From the NCBI GenBank assembly GCA_040268355.1, contig JAWRIT010000003.1, positions 1 through 31,025 of the forward strand: a stretch of DNA of 31,025 bases. Direction: 5' to 3'. The DNA comes from UBA1367 sp040268355. GTDB lineage: Bacteria; Actinomycetota; Coriobacteriia; Coriobacteriales; Atopobiaceae. Under the pieces are notes generated by a model, which had not been told where the DNA came from, searched no databases, and worked only from the letters and a program-made list of their open reading frames with translations. Position numbers and translations under genes: made by a program. Below are positions 22,513-29,725 of this stretch, piece after piece (positions within the stretch are counted from its first letter, which is position 1; every line of letters begins with the position of its first letter).

Positions 22513-23580
22513 TTACGAGACGCGTGCGCAGACCTCACGCAGCGCGGCCACCAGCAGGGCGTTGTCGGCCATCGTGAGCTTGCCGATGTGGCCCACGCGA
22601 AACGAGCTGTCTGCGTCGGGGCCGCCATTGGGGCAGACCCAGATGCCGTACTCGTCCTTGAGCGTCGCCACGATCCTCTTCGCAGAGAGGGCTCCCGTGG
22701 CCAGGTAAGTGACCGCATTCGACGGAGCCGCCAGACGCTGCTCCAAGGGCAGATCGCGGGCACGGGAGCGGAAGTCTGCAGCCAAGGCCGCCGTTCGCGC
22801 GACCTCGGCCTCCACGCCCTCGGCCTGCGCCTCGCGCAGGCGGGCGTTGATCTGCAGGAGCGTCCCTACGGCCGGCGTGAAGGGCGTCTGCCCCCGTTCG
22901 CCGTTGGTGAGCATGAGGCCCAGGTCAAGATACATGCAGCGCATGGGATGGCGCTCGACGCGCTCCACAGCCGCCGGCGACAGCGCGATGGGTGCGACGC
23001 CCGGCGGGCAGGCCAGGGCCTTCTGCGACCCGGCGATCACCACGTCCGCGCCCAGCTCCGTCATATCCAGCGGGTCCGCCAGAAACGAGCTGATGGCGTC
23101 CACCACCAGAAAGAGGCCGTTGCGCCGGCAGAAGTCGGCGATGAGCCCATGGTCGTAGAGGACGCCCGTCGAGGTCTCGTGGATGTTCACGACAAAGCCC
23201 GTGTAGCCGGCGTCCTCGAAGGGCGCAAGGTCACTGGCAGTAAGGGGCGTGCACCGCTCAAGCTCGATGGCCGTGTGGGGCACCTCGTGCAGCGCGCAGA
23301 GCTCGACGAAGCGGTGGCCGAACCCCCCGCCATCGACCACCAGCACCTTGTCCTCGCGCGAGAAGACGTTCATGATGGCCGTCTCCATGCCCGCCGTCCC
23401 CGATCCCGTGACGAAGACGGCACGAGAGGAGGCCGGGGCATGCAGCAGCTCGAGGTAGATCCGCTCGCTCTCGAGCATGACGGCAGAGAACTCGGGCGTG
23501 CGGAAGTACGGCACGTCCTGCGCGCCGATGGCGCGAACCGCGTCTGCCGACTGGACCGGGCCGACCGTGAAGTTAAGCAT
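22513..23580 (-). CDS. Class V aminotransferase (2-aminoethylphosphonate/alanine-glyoxylate type)
   Basis: This 355-residue PLP enzyme has fold type I landmarks: LNFTVGPVQ at the N-terminus, SGTAGMETA (59-67), HETSTG (134-139), the PLP-contacting Asp in VVDAISSF (Asp161), and Lys187 in AGSQKALACPPG as the Schiff-base lysine. This group includes 2-aminoethylphosphonate:pyruvate and serine/alanine:glyoxylate transaminases. AAGGAG precedes the ATG and the start overlaps the LicD stop by 8 bp. Sitting last in a LicD/cytidylyltransferase operon, it probably supplies the amine of a CDP-activated headgroup, for example aminoethylphosphonate or an amino-alcohol phosphate. No PEP mutase or phosphonopyruvate decarboxylase gene is in the window, so the substrate stays open. 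Confidence 0.85.
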   Translation of the reverse strand: MLNFTVGPVQSADAVRAIGAQDVPYFRTPEFSAVMLESERIYLELLHAPASSRAVFVTGSGTAGMETAIMNVFSREDKVLVVDGGGFGHRFVELCALHEVPHTAIELERCTPLTASDLAPFEDAGYTGFVVNIHETSTGVLYDHGLIADFCRRNGLFLVVDAISSFLADPLDMTELGADVVIAGSQKALACPPGVAPIALSPAAVERVERHPMRCMYLDLGLMLTNGERGQTPFTPAVGTLLQINARLREAQAEGVEAEVARTAALAADFRSRARDLPLEQRLAAPSNAVTYLATGALSAKRIVATLKDEYGIWVCPNGGPDADSSFRVGHIGKLTMADNALLVAALREVCARVS

Positions 23581-24427
23581 GGGTGTGCTCCTTGTCCGAC
23601 GGACGTGTCCGCCATGCGCGAATGCCGTGCGTGACGCGCTCCTCCTCAGGGGGAAGCTGCATGTAGTCACTGCCGTAGGCATGCTCGAGGTAGTACTTCC
23701 AGCAGGACATCGCCTTGAAGCGGTGCCCCTCGAACTCGACAGTCGTCGGCGTCCAGAACTCGGTGCGCCGCAGGGGGTTTCGCGGCTTGGGACCTGCCGC
23801 CACGACATTGCCGATCCACTCGCTCGTGCGGTCGTCGTAGGCGCGAGCCATGGCATCGAGCCGCCGCGCCGCCATCCGGTCGATGGGCAACAGGACACGC
23901 AGGACCTTGAGCAGGGCCGTTGCCACGCCGATGGCAAGGCCGCGCCCGCCGATGCGCAGCGTCTTGACGGTCGAGATCGCCTGCAGCACGAAGGACCAGC
24001 GGTAGATCCGCGCCCATCGCGAGCGGTCCTCAGGCAGGCCGTCCAGCGGGAAGATGTCGAGCCAGAGGTGGCTCTCGGTCCCCTCCTTGCTCACGCTCAG
24101 CTCCGTGGCGATGTCTGTGTCCACCACCTTGAGGTAGATGGCCTCGTCGAGCTCGGGCGGGTAGGTGTCCAGGCAGATGTGGTCGGCGATGGGCTCGCGC
24201 GCGACCAGCTCCTCGAGCCTGTCGCACTCCGAGCGGGGCATGTACAGATCGATGTCGTCGTCCCAGGGGATGAAGCCCTTGTGGCGGATGGCTCCCAGCA
24301 GCGTGCCGCTGCTGAGCGAATAGTAGATGCCGTGCGCGTCGCAGTAGTCCGTGAAGGCGATGAGCAGGTCCACCTCGGCCTGCTTCACCTCGTCCATCGT
24401 GAGAAGGTCCTGTTCTCGGCGCGACAT
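23573..24427 (-). CDS. LicD-family phosphotransferase, copy 1
   Basis: This 284-residue protein carries the LicD core at residues 41-60, GTLLGAIRHKGFIPWDDDID, with the acidic metal-binding cluster. LicD enzymes of the nucleotidyltransferase fold transfer phosphocholine, or other CDP-carried groups, onto teichoic acids and glycans. The C-terminal third has YYLEHAYGSDYMQLPPEE, typical for the family. It starts 3 bp after the preceding stop, which contains its GGAG ribosome site, and overlaps the aminotransferase. The acceptor is presumably a surface glycan made nearby. It is a diverged paralogue of the gene at 25829, except for a near-identical DNA patch over the core motif. Confidence 0.92.
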   Translation of the reverse strand: MSRREQDLLTMDEVKQAEVDLLIAFTDYCDAHGIYYSLSSGTLLGAIRHKGFIPWDDDIDLYMPRSECDRLEELVAREPIADHICLDTYPPELDEAIYLKVVDTDIATELSVSKEGTESHLWLDIFPLDGLPEDRSRWARIYRWSFVLQAISTVKTLRIGGRGLAIGVATALLKVLRVLLPIDRMAARRLDAMARAYDDRTSEWIGNVVAAGPKPRNPLRRTEFWTPTTVEFEGHRFKAMSCWKYYLEHAYGSDYMQLPPEEERVTHGIRAWRTRPSDKEHTHA

Positions 24428-24430
24428 GCC

Positions 24431-25816
24431 TCACTCCTCCACAGACGAGGGTCCCATGATGGTCACCGTGTCGGTGCCCTCCCGATAGGCGCGGATGACC
24501 CGCGCGATGGCCCGCTCGACCTCAGGGGCGACATGGGGCATGGTCGCATGCCCGCGCTCGCACGCCCGGGCGAAGGCCACCAGCGCATAGCGGATCCCCT
24601 CGCCATCGAGCTGGTAGTAGTAACGACGGTTGTTGGACTGGTTCTCAAAGCGCAGCTCGAAGTAGTCGGTCTTCCACCAGGGCGCGGGCACGTAGGCGTA
24701 GCCCTTGGTGCCCGTCACGATCAGCTCGCCCTCGGTCTTGGCCCCCTTGCCAAAGCGGGCGGACGCCACGGCCCCCGGATAGACGAAGTCGACCTTGGTG
24801 TAGGCGTCGAAGGCGGGGCGGCTCGCGAAGGGCATGGTCACGATCGAGAGCGAGCAGTACTCGCAGCCCAACAGCTGGAAGATGGGGAGCAGGGCCGTGG
24901 GTCCCCAGGCGTAGAGGCTGCTCCAGCGCATGGCGGCCACGTCGCCGTCGTTGCGCTCCAGCTCCTCCAACGAGGTGCACGAGGCGTCGACGGACACGAC
25001 CTCGCCGATGGCCCCGCTCTTGAGCAGCAGCAGCAGCCGCTCGTAGGCCGTCGAGAAGGCGGTCTTCTGCGCGTCGGCCAGCATCAGCTGCCGCTCGTCG
25101 GCAAGGGCGGCAAGCTCGTCGTAGGACATCGGGTCGAGCGTCATGGGTGGCTCGCAGAGCACGTGGACGCCGCGCCCGAGCGCCGCGGCGATCTGCTCGT
25201 GGTGCGCATCGGGCGAGGTTCCCAGGAAGACCGCATCGACTTGGTCGAGCAGTTCCTCATAGTCAACTGTTGCGAGCGGAACCGTCTCAAGGGGCGTGCC
25301 CCGCACCTCGTCGAGCGACCCCTCCCCCGCAGGCACGCAGACGCCCACCACCTCGATGCCGTTGACGAAGCGCGCCTCCTGCAGGCACTTGACCACGTGG
25401 GCGGGGCTTCCCGTCAGGCCCAGGCGCAACCGTGAGCGCGCGGCCCTGAGGTCGGTGCTCGAGATGCCCTCCGTGCGCGACAGGTACACCACCTCGCAGT
25501 ACTCGCGCAGGTAGTCGAACTTGCCCTCCCAGTCGGAGCCGATAGCGAACACGTCGACGCCCAGGCGGCGGACATCGTCGATCTTCTGGCCCTCGTACTC
25601 CTCGACGATGATCTCGTCGGCGAGGCCCGTCGCGCGCACTGCCTCGGTGCGCTCCATGAGCGACTGCTGCACGTTGATCTTTCCGCGCTGCATGTCAAAG
25701 TCGTCGCTCGTCACGCCCACGATCAGGTGGTCGCCCAGTGCACGCGCACGCTCGAGCAGCCGGATGTGCCCGTGGTGCAGCAGGTCGAAGGTCCCGTACG
25801 TGATCACCTTGCGCAT
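24431..25816 (-). CDS. Fusion: TagD-type cytidylyltransferase plus degenerate Gfo/Idh/MocA domain
   Basis: This 461-residue protein joins two domains. Residues 1-128 are a glycerol-3-phosphate cytidylyltransferase type nucleotidyltransferase: ITYGTFDLLHHGHIRLL with HxGH at 14-17, and RTEGISST at 114-121. Residues 130-461 follow the Gfo/Idh/MocA oxidoreductase pattern (LRLGLTGSP, DAVFLGTSPDAHHEQIAAAL), but the EKP motif reads CEPPM (221-225), so the usual catalytic lysine is absent. The later D-x-x-x-H region reads LLPIFQLLGCEY. The second domain may thus be non-catalytic or altered. ATG 25816 is chosen because AGGTGGG precedes it; a GTG at 25828 is possible. It probably makes a CDP-alcohol for the LicD enzymes. 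Confidence 0.88.
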   Translation of the reverse strand: MRKVITYGTFDLLHHGHIRLLERARALGDHLIVGVTSDDFDMQRGKINVQQSLMERTEAVRATGLADEIIVEEYEGQKIDDVRRLGVDVFAIGSDWEGKFDYLREYCEVVYLSRTEGISSTDLRAARSRLRLGLTGSPAHVVKCLQEARFVNGIEVVGVCVPAGEGSLDEVRGTPLETVPLATVDYEELLDQVDAVFLGTSPDAHHEQIAAALGRGVHVLCEPPMTLDPMSYDELAALADERQLMLADAQKTAFSTAYERLLLLLKSGAIGEVVSVDASCTSLEELERNDGDVAAMRWSSLYAWGPTALLPIFQLLGCEYCSLSIVTMPFASRPAFDAYTKVDFVYPGAVASARFGKGAKTEGELIVTGTKGYAYVPAPWWKTDYFELRFENQSNNRRYYYQLDGEGIRYALVAFARACERGHATMPHVAPEVERAIARVIRAYREGTDTVTIMGPSSVEE

Positions 25817-25828
25817 GGCACATCCCAC

Positions 25829-26680
25829 CTAGAACTCGGCTGTGGAGCAGGGCGACTTGGCGACGCGCTGCTCGGGCGGCAGCGGCGTCATGTAGTCCTT
25901 CCCGTACATGTAGCGAAGGTGCGCGTCGTAGTCGCGCGACCCCATGAGGACCGTGTCCTCGAACTCGTAGTCGACGACGTCCAGATGCCAGCTCTTGAGC
26001 AGCCCGTACCAGTCGGGGACGCCGTTCTCCTTGTTCATGCGCCCCCAAGGGCGATACATCAGGGCCCGCACCCGCCGTCCGTCGTCGCGGTTGGAACTCC
26101 TTTTGGCCATCGCCTCGATGCGACGAAACATCACGTCTGCCGGAACGTGCGCCAGCAGGGCGAACCACGCACGCTTGAGGGCGCCCGCGCGCTGGTCCAT
26201 CTTGCCTACCTCGGACCACAGGACCTTGCGCAGGCAGATGCAGTACAGGTTCTGCAGCGCCTGGCCCACGAAGCCGCGGGGGATGTCGTCCATGGGGAAG
26301 ATGTCGATGGCGACGCCCGTCTTGAAGGTCATGTGCTCTTGGCCCGTGCGAATGTAGGTCGTGCCCGTGCGCCGGAGCTTGCCGTAGCCCCAGCGATACG
26401 GCGGGTCGTTGTAGTGGTCCTGAAAGAAGCAGACCGAGGGGTCCAGCTCGTGCGCGACGGCGCGGAACCGCTCGTACTCCTCGCGCATCATCGAGATGTC
26501 GCCGTCGTCGTCCCAGGGGATGAAGCCCTTGTGGCGGATGGCCCCCAGCAGCGTGCCGTTGGAGATGGTGTACACGATGCCGTGGGCGCGGCACACGCGG
26601 TCGAACTCCTTGAGCATGGCCAGCACGTGCGCCTGCAGGCGGGCGATCTCCTCGGGGGTAAGGATCTTTGACTCGCTCAT
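25829..26680 (-). CDS. LicD-family phosphotransferase, copy 2
   Basis: This 283-residue protein has the LicD core GTLLGAIRHKGFIPWDDDGD at residues 42-61; the third acidic step is DDDGD rather than DDDID. FKTGVAIDIFPMDDIP and the C-terminal YMYGKDYMTPLPPEQR are typical. It sits between the nucleotidyltransferase (3-bp gap) and the cytidylyltransferase fusion. Two LicD enzymes in one operon suggest two attachment sites on one repeat unit, as with pneumococcal LicD1/LicD2, or two different headgroups. A ribosome site (GGGGGTAAGG) lies further downstream in its own coding region, so the one used is probably the short GAGCGATAG stretch before the ATG; translation is likely coupled. Confidence 0.92.
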   Translation of the reverse strand: MSESKILTPEEIARLQAHVLAMLKEFDRVCRAHGIVYTISNGTLLGAIRHKGFIPWDDDGDISMMREEYERFRAVAHELDPSVCFFQDHYNDPPYRWGYGKLRRTGTTYIRTGQEHMTFKTGVAIDIFPMDDIPRGFVGQALQNLYCICLRKVLWSEVGKMDQRAGALKRAWFALLAHVPADVMFRRIEAMAKRSSNRDDGRRVRALMYRPWGRMNKENGVPDWYGLLKSWHLDVVDYEFEDTVLMGSRDYDAHLRYMYGKDYMTPLPPEQRVAKSPCSTAEF

Positions 26681-26683
26681 GGG

Positions 26684-27676
26684 CTATCGCTCGCTTCCGA
26701 GGGCGGGCGTCAGCTCCTCGATGTCGGTGACGAGCAGCTCGCGGGCCTCGGGCACCAGGTCGGCCACCTCAGAGAAGAGCTGGTCGTAGCCCTCGCCCAC
26801 CACCATGACGCGCGTGGCCCCCGCAAAGGTCAGGGCGCGCACGGACTGCGCCAGTGCCTCCACCAGCTCAGCTCGACGCTCTCCCCGCGCAAGGGCGCGC
26901 CCCAGGTCGGGCAGCCCGGTGGGCACGTCCACGAGCAGCCGTGGCCGCCCGTCCGCGCTGCCATCCACCACCTGCGAGGCCACGGCGAGCGTGTGCTCAA
27001 CTCCGTCGCAGCCCACGATGCCCACCGAACGCCCACGCTCGTCGGAGTAGCCGTTTCTCACCCACCGCTCGGCGTTCTCGAAGTCGTTGGCGGTGTCGAT
27101 CTCCTTGGTGCGGATGTAGAGGTACGGCATGGGCAGGTACTGCTCGATGAGCTGGTACACGTGCCCGGTGCCCCCGGTGAGCCGCGCGGTCGCCACCTGC
27201 ATGACGCCCGTCCACTCGAAGCTGCCGTGCTCGCGCGAGAATTGGGTCACACATCCGTCGGCGACGTCGGTCAGCACCGGGCCGTCGGAGCCTGGCGCCG
27301 TGACGCCGATGAACTCGCCCTCCTGGGCAAGGATCAGCCGCATGTCGGATGGGTTGATGAGCAGGTCGCCGTCGAGCGTCAGGATGTAGTCCCCGGCATG
27401 GCGCGACGCCAGCATGACGCTCGCACCGGTCCCGTTGTGCATGTAGTCGTGGTTGAAGACGAAGGTCACGTCCTCACGGTAGCCACGCACGCACTCGATC
27501 ACCCGCTCGGCCTGGTATCCCACGACCACTCGAACGTCATCGACGTCGTCGAGCATGCGCAGATGCCTGATGATGAGAGGAACGCCATCGACCTGGACCA
27601 GCGCCTTGGTGGTGTCCATGCCCAGGCGCTTGCCCATCCCGGCGCAGCTTATAACAACCGTTCGAGAAATTGGCAT
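26684..27676 (-). CDS. NTP-transferase (LicC/PntC-like) with unidentified C-terminal domain
   Basis: This 330-residue protein begins with a nucleotidyltransferase fold: SCAGMGKRLGMDTTKALVQV (10-29), with the Gly loop and Lys24 for the triphosphate, and LDGDLL (101-106) for metal. The fold ends around EIDTANDFENAERWV (192-206), as in LicC and aminoethylphosphonate cytidylyltransferase. Residues from about 217 to 330 form an additional domain (GIVGCDGVEHTLAVAS, TRVMVVGEGYDQLFSEVADL) that I do not recognise. It probably activates a phospho-alcohol or phosphonate with CTP for LicD. Its start overlaps the HAD gene by 28 bp and has AAGGAGAGG upstream. Confidence 0.85.
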   Translation of the reverse strand: MPISRTVVISCAGMGKRLGMDTTKALVQVDGVPLIIRHLRMLDDVDDVRVVVGYQAERVIECVRGYREDVTFVFNHDYMHNGTGASVMLASRHAGDYILTLDGDLLINPSDMRLILAQEGEFIGVTAPGSDGPVLTDVADGCVTQFSREHGSFEWTGVMQVATARLTGGTGHVYQLIEQYLPMPYLYIRTKEIDTANDFENAERWVRNGYSDERGRSVGIVGCDGVEHTLAVASQVVDGSADGRPRLLVDVPTGLPDLGRALARGERRAELVEALAQSVRALTFAGATRVMVVGEGYDQLFSEVADLVPEARELLVTDIEELTPALGSER

Positions 27677-28257
27677 AGCCTCTCCTTGTCATAGATGGCA
27701 TGGCTCGCCACCGCCAGCACCGACGGCGCGATGGGCCTCACCCCACCGAACCCGATGCCCACCTCTGCCGCACCGATCATATCCGCGTCGTTGCTGCCGT
27801 CGCCCACGGCCACGAAGGGGCCCACGATCTGGTCGACCAGCTTGTTCTTGTCGATGACGCTGGCTACGCCGAGCAGGCGGTCGTCCTTGACGATGCCCTT
27901 CGAGCAGTGGACCGAGTCGGCCATGCCGATGCGCTCTATGAGCCCGGCGATCCAGACGTCGAGGTTGCCCGTCACGATGAAGCAGCGATGACGGTTCTCC
28001 TGAATAAAGCGCACCAGACCCTCGTTGAGCGCGATGTTGGCGATCTCGTCGCTGATGGTCGAGACAGGGACGTCCTTCAGCAGCTCCACCCGCGACAGAA
28101 AGCTCGAACGAAAGGGAATTGCCTCGTACATGGAGCGCTCGGTCAGCTCGCGCATCTCGTCGCCGCAGCCGACGCGCTGGGCGATGGTGGGAAGGATCTC
28201 GACCTCGGTGATGGTCGAGTCAAGGTCAAACAGAAAGACGTAGTCGCTCACGTGCAT
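27649..28257 (-). CDS. HAD-family phosphatase (SerB-like)
   Basis: This protein of about 202 residues is a HAD subfamily IB phosphatase. Motif I is FLFDLDSTIT with nucleophile Asp11 and Asp13; motif II is IVTGN (94-98); the conserved lysine lies in KNKLVDQIV; motif IV is VGDGSNDADM (151-160). Length and layout resemble phosphoserine phosphatase. As first gene of the operon it may dephosphorylate a small phosphate ester, for example to release an alcohol or amino alcohol. Start is ambiguous: GAGAGG touches ATG 28257 but is ideally spaced for GTG 28251. Its 3' end overlaps the next gene by 28 bp. Confidence 0.87.
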   Translation of the reverse strand: MHVSDYVFLFDLDSTITEVEILPTIAQRVGCGDEMRELTERSMYEAIPFRSSFLSRVELLKDVPVSTISDEIANIALNEGLVRFIQENRHRCFIVTGNLDVWIAGLIERIGMADSVHCSKGIVKDDRLLGVASVIDKNKLVDQIVGPFVAVGDGSNDADMIGAAEVGIGFGGVRPIAPSVLAVASHAIYDKERLCQFLERLL

Positions 28258-28287
28258 CCTCTCGGTCTTGCGCGGTCCGCTCCAAGA

Positions 28288-28296
28288 AGTCTAGCA
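28288..28296 (-). promoter_or_regulatory. Putative extended -10 element of the LicD operon
   Basis: TGCTAGACT on the minus strand matches an extended -10 box, about 31-45 bp before the first gene of the operon; no convincing -35 box is seen. It has the same TGCTA core as the element before the FtsB-like gene at 12006. It is the only promoter-like string in the 286-bp gap 28258-28543. Confidence 0.35.
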
Positions 28297-28417
28297 GTCG
28301 CGTATCGACCCAGCGGGAAGTACACCCCTTTTTCGTGAAACGGCAGGACAGCAGCAGGGCAGGGTGGCCTGTGCGCGCACCTGGCGGGCGCACAGGAGCA
28401 GTCGGGGCGAGCGGTCG

Positions 28418-28451
28418 GTGGCCCCTGCGCGCGAGCGTGCGATTGAGCGCC
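28418..28451. repeat. 34-bp direct repeat, copy 1
   Basis: A 34-bp unit with core TGCGCGCGAGC followed by TGCGATTGAGCGCC occurs here and at 28486-28519 with two mismatches, 68 bp apart. The left 20 or so bases also resemble 28547-28568, the 3' end of the glycosyltransferase gene, so the units may be duplicated remnants of that gene end. Confidence 0.7.
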
Positions 28452-28485
28452 CGTGCCCGGCGCCAAGTCCCGCTGACTCGGATTC

Positions 28486-28519
28486 GTGGCGCCTGCGCGC
28501 GAGCATGCGATTGAGCGCC
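28486..28519. repeat. 34-bp direct repeat, copy 2
   Basis: It is the same unit as 28418-28451 (2 of 34 bases differ). The two units occupy much of the 286-bp gap between the GT2 gene and the HAD gene, in which no gene is seen. Function is unknown; on the minus-strand transcript they would lie in the region between the two genes. Confidence 0.7.
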
Positions 28520-28543
28520 GCGGAAGCACCCTGCTCGACGACC

Positions 28544-29566
28544 TCAGTGACCCATGCGCGCGAGCACGTGGTATCTGAGTGCGAGCAGCCGCCCCGTCAG
28601 GGCCTGGCCCAGGATCCGTGCGCAGACCCTGATGGCACGAACGTCCTTGCGCTCGCTCGCGCCAAGCAGGTGCGCGTACGCACGCAGCGTCGTGCGCGCC
28701 TCTCTCACCTGCGGGTCCTCGTAGAGGTAGGCGTACCCCATCCACACCGCATAGAAGGTCGCGAGGTAGGCCTCAAGCGTCTCCTTGCGCGGCGAGGGCG
28801 TCGCGGTGGCCTCGGCTGCACAGCGCCTCAGCATGTCGGCAAGGTCGAGCACCGCCGTCCGCGAGGGCACACCCGAGCTCTGCGTCACGCCCATCCCGCG
28901 ATGCCACACGTAGACGTATTCGTTGAGGAAGTCGAGCGAGGTCAGGTGGCGGAGCAGGTCAAAGGAGAAGGCCGCGTCCTCGTTGCGCCGCCCTTCGGGA
29001 AAGCCGATGCGTGCCGATCGGACGAGATCGCGCCGGATGGCCTTGCGCCACACGGCGGCGCTGTAGAGGTACTCGCGCACGACGGTGCGCAGGGTGGCCT
29101 CCATGTCGCCCTCCACCAGCGGGTAGGTGGGGTTGTCCGGCGTGGGCCCCACCTCGTGCGAGCGCCGCTCGATCGCGCCCGTGTTGACCCAGTGCTGCTC
29201 GCTCAGGAACAGCAGCACGTCGGGCTCGGTCTGTCGCAGGCGCCGCGCCACGTGCTCCAGCGAGCTGTCGCGGACCCACCGATCGTCGTTGTCCAGGAAC
29301 ATGAGGTATGTGCCCCGCGCGGCGGCCATGCCGGCGTTACGCGCCGCCGAGGTGCCCGCGTTGGCCTGGTGGATGACCCGCACGCGCTCGTCGAGCTGCG
29401 CGTAGGAGTCGCACAGGGCCTCGGAGCCATCGGTCGAGCCGTCGTCCACCAGGATGAGCTCAAGGTCGGAGAAGCTCTGCCCGAGCACGCTCTCGACACA
29501 GCGATGCAGCAGCTCGCGACAGTTGTAGACCGGCACCAGGACGCTGATGAAGGGGGCTTCTGCCAA
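28544..29566 (-). CDS. Family 2 glycosyltransferase with TTG start
   Basis: This 340-residue GT-A enzyme begins ISVLVPVYNCRELLHRCVES and contains LILVDDGSTDGS, GTSAARNAGMAAARG and the metal-binding FLDNDDRW, all typical of GT2 capsule or teichoic-acid enzymes. The C-terminal half is helical and acceptor-specific (AAVWRKAIRRDL, EDAAFSFDLLRHL). No ATG lies near the conserved start; a TTG at 29564-29566 has GAAAGGA five bases upstream, so I take TTG. The frame stays open far upstream, but that part is antisense to the NlpC/P60 gene. It lies 286 bp before the LicD operon on the same strand and may build the glycan that LicD modifies. Confidence 0.85.
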   Translation of the reverse strand: MAEAPFISVLVPVYNCRELLHRCVESVLGQSFSDLELILVDDGSTDGSEALCDSYAQLDERVRVIHQANAGTSAARNAGMAAARGTYLMFLDNDDRWVRDSSLEHVARRLRQTEPDVLLFLSEQHWVNTGAIERRSHEVGPTPDNPTYPLVEGDMEATLRTVVREYLYSAAVWRKAIRRDLVRSARIGFPEGRRNEDAAFSFDLLRHLTSLDFLNEYVYVWHRGMGVTQSSGVPSRTAVLDLADMLRRCAAEATATPSPRKETLEAYLATFYAVWMGYAYLYEDPQVREARTTLRAYAHLLGASERKDVRAIRVCARILGQALTGRLLALRYHVLARMGH

Positions 29567-29621
29567 GACGATCCTTTCGGGAAGACGGCAGGCCCCATGA
29601 TAGCCAACAGGTGCGCTGCCG

Positions 29622-29650
29622 TTGTGGCATATGCGAAAGACGTGCAAAAT
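29622..29650 (+). promoter_or_regulatory. Putative promoter of the NlpC/P60 gene
   Basis: TTGTGG (29622-29627) and CAAAAT (29645-29650) are separated by 17 bp, a reasonable sigma-70 match about 75 bp before the ATG. A second -10-like TACACT at 29675 is also possible. The 159-bp gap is shared with the divergent GT2 gene. Confidence 0.35.
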
Positions 29651-29725
29651 TCCCGTCATGGCGGGCGCGTGCCCTACACTGGAAGGCACGCACAGGCACA
29701 TGGACCTCGAATGGAGGGAGCTACC

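Noticed and set aside
28364..29725. Upstream extension of the NlpC/P60 frame
   Set aside because: It would run antisense through the GT2 gene; the signal peptide and ribosome site place the start at 29726.
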